Shown here one piece after another: positions 7,339 to 10,320 of a stretch of DNA of 10,320 nt. A program made the position numbers and the translations under genes. The notes below the pieces were generated by a model that was given only the letters and a program-made list of their open reading frames with translations, was not told the DNA's origin and made no database searches. The stretch spans positions 4,733 to 15,052 of the forward strand of contig MGYR01000008.1 of assembly GCA_001801825.1 (NCBI GenBank), read 5' to 3'. The first letter of the stretch is position 1, and the number at the start of each line of letters is the position of its first letter. Source of the DNA: Gammaproteobacteria bacterium RIFCSPLOWO2_02_FULL_56_15. Lineage in GTDB: Bacteria; Pseudomonadota; Gammaproteobacteria; Eutrophobiales; Eutrophobiaceae.

Positions 7339-8943
7339 ATGGCTAACATCACTGAATGGGATGTAGAAAATACAAAGTTTTGGGATAACACCGGTAAGGC
7401 AATAGCCAGGAGAAATCTCTGGATCTCCATCCCCTGTCTGCTGTGCGGTTTTGCGGTCTGGATGTATTGGGGGGTGATTACCGTCCAGATGCTGAACCTG
7501 GGCTTCCCCTTCACCCAGGCGCAACTGTTCACACTTACCTCCATCGCCGGTTTAAGCGGCGCGACCTTCCGGATCCCCAGCACCTTCCTCATCCGCATCG
7601 CCGGCGGCAGAAATTCCGTCGTTTACACCACTGCATTATTAATGCTGCCGGCCATCGGTACCGGCATCGCCTTGCAGGATAAGGATACGCCGCTGTGGGT
7701 ATTCCAATTAATGGCGTTGTTGTGCGGATTTGGCGGCGGTAATTTTGCATCCTCCATGTCAAACATCAGTTTTTTTTACCCGAAACGGTTGCAAGGCACA
7801 GCTCTGGGACTCAACGCCGGTTTAGGCAATTTCGGCGTGACCACGATGCAGATCTTGGTGCCGCTGGTGATGACTGCAGGAATATTTGGTGGTGAGTCGA
7901 TGACCCTGGTCAACAGCAGCGGCACGCTGATTGGCAAGATTGCGGCGGGTACGGAAACCTATATACACAATGCCGGCTATGTGTGGCTGGTTCTACTCAT
8001 CCCTCTGGTCATCGTCGGCTGGTTAAGGATGAATAATATCATCACGGCATCGATAACGCCGACCCTGGGTAACCCGATCCAGGCGATGTTGAAAATAACG
8101 GGGCTGCTTGCAGTTGCTTTCCTGACGGGTGGAATTGGGCTTTACTTGCTGCTCCCGCCCCCCACAGGATCGGGATTACTCAATAAATGGATTGTCTTGC
8201 CGCTGGTCATTGCAGCCACGGTGTTGTTGTTGAGATACCTTACCACCGGCGCCCTGCAGCAGAATCTGATACGGCAATATAAGATCTTCAATAATAAACA
8301 CACCTGGGCCATGACCGTGATCTACACCATGACCTTCGGATCCTTCATTGGCTATTCCTCGGCGTTTCCCCTGGCCATGCAGGTGATCTTCGGATATACC
8401 CATGTCGCGGGACCGGATGGAGTATTAGTACATACTGCCATCAATCCGAATGGGCCGAGCGCCTTGATGTATTCCTGGATAGGTCCGTTCGTCGGCGCAT
8501 TGATCCGCCCTGTCGGAGGCTGGATTGCAGATAAGATAGGTGGTGCAAAAGTCACCCAGTGGGTCTCTATTGTGATGGTGATTTCCGCTCTTGGCGTTTC
8601 CTATTACATGTCGGCGGCGTATCAATCTGCCACCCCGGAAGAGTTTTTCTGGCCGTACTTCGTGCTGTTTGTGATTTTATTTGCCGCATCCGGCGTCGGT
8701 AACGGTTCAACTTTCCGGACTATCGCGGTTGTCTTCGACAAAGAACAGGCAGGCCCCGCACTGGGATGGACTTCGGCAGTGGCGGCCTATGGCGCCTTCA
8801 TCATCCCCATCGTGTTCGGGGAACAAATCAACGCGAGGACCCCGGAGTATGCCCTCTATGGTTTCGTGGCGTTTTATCTCATTTGCCTGATTCTGAATTG
8901 GTGGTTTTATTTGCGGGCGAATGCCTACGTCAAAAATCCTTGA
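7339..8943 (+). CDS. narK2: NarK2-type nitrate/nitrite antiporter (MFS) with two extra predicted helices
   Basis: This is an inner-membrane nitrate/nitrite porter closely related to E. coli NarK, which exchanges nitrate for nitrite. The N-terminus aligns well: ITEWDVENTKFW, then RRNLWISIPCLLCGFAVWM, then FASSMSNISFFYPKRLQGTA and LGLNAGLGNFGVTTMQILVP. The substrate arginines are present: R78 (GATFRIP, TM2) and R390 (ALIRPVGGWIADKIGG, TM8 of the canonical set). The TM11 signature is GWTSAVAAYGAFIIP (476-490), with alanines where E. coli NarK has glycines (SAIGAIGGF). I think this is usual for the NarK2 group, but could not check. The length is 534 residues against 463 in E. coli. The excess is mainly at residues 232-322, between TM6 and TM7, and contains two hydrophobic stretches (about 251-272 and 284-303), giving 14 predicted TMs. 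A longer periplasmic loop is also present at 185-212. It ends with tandem TGA TAA stops, is last in the operon, and is 28 bases from narK1. Confidence 0.95.
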   Translation: MANITEWDVENTKFWDNTGKAIARRNLWISIPCLLCGFAVWMYWGVITVQMLNLGFPFTQAQLFTLTSIAGLSGATFRIPSTFLIRIAGGRNSVVYTTALLMLPAIGTGIALQDKDTPLWVFQLMALLCGFGGGNFASSMSNISFFYPKRLQGTALGLNAGLGNFGVTTMQILVPLVMTAGIFGGESMTLVNSSGTLIGKIAAGTETYIHNAGYVWLVLLIPLVIVGWLRMNNIITASITPTLGNPIQAMLKITGLLAVAFLTGGIGLYLLLPPPTGSGLLNKWIVLPLVIAATVLLLRYLTTGALQQNLIRQYKIFNNKHTWAMTVIYTMTFGSFIGYSSAFPLAMQVIFGYTHVAGPDGVLVHTAINPNGPSALMYSWIGPFVGALIRPVGGWIADKIGGAKVTQWVSIVMVISALGVSYYMSAAYQSATPEEFFWPYFVLFVILFAASGVGNGSTFRTIAVVFDKEQAGPALGWTSAVAAYGAFIIPIVFGEQINARTPEYALYGFVAFYLICLILNWWFYLRANAYVKNP

Positions 8944-9084
8944 TAAGTGCCGCGCCGTTTCCAGGCGGACTCGATTTTTTCCAGCCAGAATGGTCTGATC
9001 TTCATGCAGGTATGGTTGCACTTAGTTGAACTATATGCAAGTCTGAATGCATACAGGTTTTATAGATGGAGAAGGTGAGTAAAT
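8944..9084. other. Convergent intergenic gap between narK2 and the U32 gene
   Basis: This 141-base stretch separates the end of the plus-strand nar operon from the end of a minus-strand gene. It holds no convincing gene. A weak hairpin (CGCC 8953-8956 with GGCG 8964-8967) followed by six T at 8975-8980 could be part of a terminator for the nar operon, but the stem is only 4 bp and the T run is displaced. A nested imperfect inverted repeat, GTATG/CATAC (9010-9014, 9050-9054) around TTGCA/TGCAA (9016-9020, 9036-9040), is the other visible structure. Confidence 0.5.
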
Positions 9085-10149
9085 CTAGGTAGCAGGTGTT
9101 GATTCCTGATCCTGATTGAGATCGCATGTTTGCTCTTCGGCACTGATTCGCCGAGGAGTTGGCGTGTCCCGGTAGAAACACATCCTGCCGCTGTCGCAAT
9201 GTTGCGGCTGCTGCCGGAGCTCCCGGGCAAAATGTAGGACAGCGTTCTCAGGTTGCTTGAGCTGTTCGCGCACGGCCTGCACCATCTCCACGCTTTTCTT
9301 TTTCCGATCCAAGGGCGCATCGCGGCCGGCGATCTTGATGGCATGCAGCCCGGCGGCCTGCCAGCGGGGCAGGGCGCAGAGGGCGCAGGGACCATAGGGA
9401 AGTCCTTCCCTGGTTATGGAGAATCCACAGCCGAAACGGTACCAGAGCCAGTTCTGGTATTCCTGGTCGTTGTGTTCCAAGGCTGCCTGTTCCTCCGGCG
9501 ACAGCGGCCGTCCGTCCAGCCGTTGATAGCTGCCCTGGTACTGGTCCAGGCAGATAGGCCCGCCCAATCTGGCCGGCAGGTGGATGGTATGGCATACGCC
9601 TTCCTCGTAGGCGCAACCATCGTTCAGCACGAAGGCCTCGAATTCCATGCCGTTTACCTTGGCCATGATCTGTTCCATTTCCCGGATCGTGATATCCCGG
9701 GGAAAGATGATCCGATCGGCGCCAAGGTCCTGGAAAAAGGCCGCCGCCTCGCTGTTGCGGCAGGTTGCGATGGAACTGACGTGGATCCGGAAGCGGTGAT
9801 TTTTACGGGCCAGTTGCCGGATCAGGAGGGCATCGCCCGCGATCACGGCAGCGCCGCCGAGGTCGTCGAAATGGGCGGCGATATCCTCCATGACCGCGAG
9901 TTGCTCCGCCGAATACTGTTGGGCATTCAGGGCGAGCGAAAGCCGGACCCGCTGCTCCCGGGCCAGCCCGGCGGCCCGCTCAAGGTCGGCATAGGCCGGC
10001 AGGTTGCCGAAGGCGCGGCGGCTGATGCCGGAGGTCCGGAAGCGCTCCAGCCATTGCTCCGAGACTACACTGCAATAGAGTTCGTCCGCGCCGGCTGCGG
10101 CCAGGATCGGGATCTCCTCAACCCGGCTAATGGGGGCGACGATCTGCAT
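9085..10149 (-). CDS. U32-family (peptidase U32-like) iron-sulphur protein, role unassigned
   Basis: The product is 354 residues and belongs to the peptidase U32 family. Many members are not peptidases but [4Fe-4S] proteins acting in RNA hydroxylation or anaerobic ubiquinone synthesis (UbiU, UbiV, TrhP, RlhA). Visible features are the opening MQIVAPISRVEEIPILAAAG, with ADELYC in the barrel start, the core strand RIHVSSIATCRN, then GADRIIFPRDIT, and near the end AAGLHAIKIAGR, the family's 'KIeGR' motif. Cysteines at 179 and 186 (CAYEEGVC) keep the C-x6-C spacing of UbiU. Others lie at 200, 241, 255 and 258 (GPCALCALP), and 318 and 324 in a C-terminal extension. I infer four of 179-258 ligate a cluster. 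It is longer than UbiV and UbiU and lacks their typical NRG.C.Q.CR stretch, so I give no symbol. The ATG at 10149 is preferred over 10161: GGAGA lies 5 bases before it and the family starts here. It overlaps the gene before it on the same strand, so they are probably co-transcribed. Base composition is much richer in GC than the nar genes. Confidence 0.85.
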   Translation of the reverse strand: MQIVAPISRVEEIPILAAAGADELYCSVVSEQWLERFRTSGISRRAFGNLPAYADLERAAGLAREQRVRLSLALNAQQYSAEQLAVMEDIAAHFDDLGGAAVIAGDALLIRQLARKNHRFRIHVSSIATCRNSEAAAFFQDLGADRIIFPRDITIREMEQIMAKVNGMEFEAFVLNDGCAYEEGVCHTIHLPARLGGPICLDQYQGSYQRLDGRPLSPEEQAALEHNDQEYQNWLWYRFGCGFSITREGLPYGPCALCALPRWQAAGLHAIKIAGRDAPLDRKKKSVEMVQAVREQLKQPENAVLHFARELRQQPQHCDSGRMCFYRDTPTPRRISAEEQTCDLNQDQESTPAT

Positions 10150-10318
10150 GCCAGTCTCCATGGATCACCAGGCGGTCGATCCAGCCTTGTTTTACTGCGC
10201 TGAGGACGGCCCCGGTCATGGACCGGTCGTGGCGGTAAAACAAGGTATTGCCCCGCTGGAAAGTGGGCAATTCGTTTGCTGTCTGGTCCTGCCGCGCTGT
10301 TAATTCGACATAGTCGAG
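10127..10318 (-). CDS. Unrecognised protein, C-terminal fragment (gene enters from beyond window end)
   Basis: On the minus strand this frame is open from the window edge to a TAG at 10129-10127, giving 63 residues. It overlaps the start of the U32 gene by 23 bases. The neighbouring frame hits a stop near the edge, and a second open frame gives an arginine- and proline-rich, protein-unlike translation. The visible part includes VELTARQDQ, LPTFQRGNTLFYRHDRS, and TGAVLSAVKQGWIDRLVIHG, followed by a short charged tail. It looks like the ordinary end of a soluble enzyme, with no signal peptide or membrane helix visible. I compared it by eye with UbiT (SCP2-domain), because ubiT neighbours U32 genes in many bacteria, and found no convincing match. 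The overlap implies co-transcription and probably translational coupling with the U32 gene. Confidence 0.6.
   Translation of the reverse strand, partial: LDYVELTARQDQTANELPTFQRGNTLFYRHDRSMTGAVLSAVKQGWIDRLVIHGDWHADRRPH
10155..10159 (-). promoter_or_regulatory. Ribosome binding site of the U32 gene, supports the inner ATG
   Basis: On the minus strand GGAGA ends 5 bases before the ATG at 10149. The alternative ATG at 10161 has a poorer site (GGTG about 4 bases ahead) and would add four residues before the conserved MQIVAP opening. Confidence 0.6.
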
Positions 10319-10320
10319 GC

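Noticed and set aside
8953..8980. Rho-independent terminator after narK2
   Set aside because: The stem is only 4 bp and the six-T run begins 7 bases after it. It may contribute to termination but is too weak to call.
9010..9054. Nested inverted repeat in the convergent gap as an operator or att site
   Set aside because: The arms are short (5 bp each), imperfectly spaced and AT-rich; chance is a sufficient explanation.
9253..10203. Long plus-strand open frame of 316 residues opposite the U32 gene
   Set aside because: It is antisense to a gene with clear family motifs, its translation is rich in Gly, Arg and Pro with no recognisable domain, and long antisense frames are expected in GC-rich coding sequence.
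10127..10318. Partial gene as ubiT (SCP2-domain protein)
   Set aside because: Gene order suggested it, but the visible residues do not align with the UbiT pattern of dTLFFQRRLVIEGDTELG, so the name is not supported.
1..10320. CRISPR array, tRNA, rRNA or insertion sequence
   Set aside because: Coding sequence fills nearly the whole window. I saw no regular repeats with spacers, no tRNA-like cloverleaf and no transposase or paired terminal repeats.

Overview
The window looks like a chromosomal stretch from a nitrate-respiring proteobacterium, most likely gamma- or betaproteobacterial. The evidence is a complete-looking membrane-bound nitrate reductase operon of the cytoplasm-facing NarGHI type, followed by two NarK-family transporters. 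I cannot name the organism from the sequence.

Layout. Positions 2-2716 hold the C-terminal three quarters of narG; its start lies before the window. It is followed on the same strand by narH (2733-4286), narJ (4289-4972), narI (4991-5719), a narK1-type transporter (5778-7310) and a narK2-type transporter (7339-8943). Gaps are 2 to 58 bases, so narGHJI-narK1-narK2 reads as one transcription unit. I see no convincing internal promoter, FNR box or terminator inside it. After a 141-base convergent gap, two overlapping genes run on the minus strand: a U32-family (iron-sulphur 'peptidase U32') protein (9085-10149) and the 3' end of an unrecognised gene (10127-10318) that precedes it.

How they work together. 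NarI (haem b) oxidises quinol at the membrane and passes electrons through the Fe-S clusters of NarH to the molybdenum site of NarG, where nitrate is reduced to nitrite in the cytoplasm. NarJ is the maturation chaperone. NarK1 and NarK2 bring nitrate in and exchange it for nitrite. The U32 protein may be a maturation or biosynthesis factor for anaerobic respiration, but this is only inferred from position; its cysteine layout does not match the U32 subfamilies I know best.

Most worth a second look: (1) the NarK1 protein carries a cysteine-free, roughly 85-residue soluble insert between TM9 and TM10, predicted to lie in the periplasm and holding a motif reminiscent of barrel-sandwich (lipoyl-like) domains; (2) the NarK2 protein carries an extra stretch with two added hydrophobic helices between TM6 and TM7, predicting 14 rather than 12 TMs; (3) the U32 gene is cysteine-rich and differs sharply in base composition from the nar operon; (4) NarG and NarH have features of the NarG/NxrA-type clade, in which sequence alone does not give the direction of catalysis.
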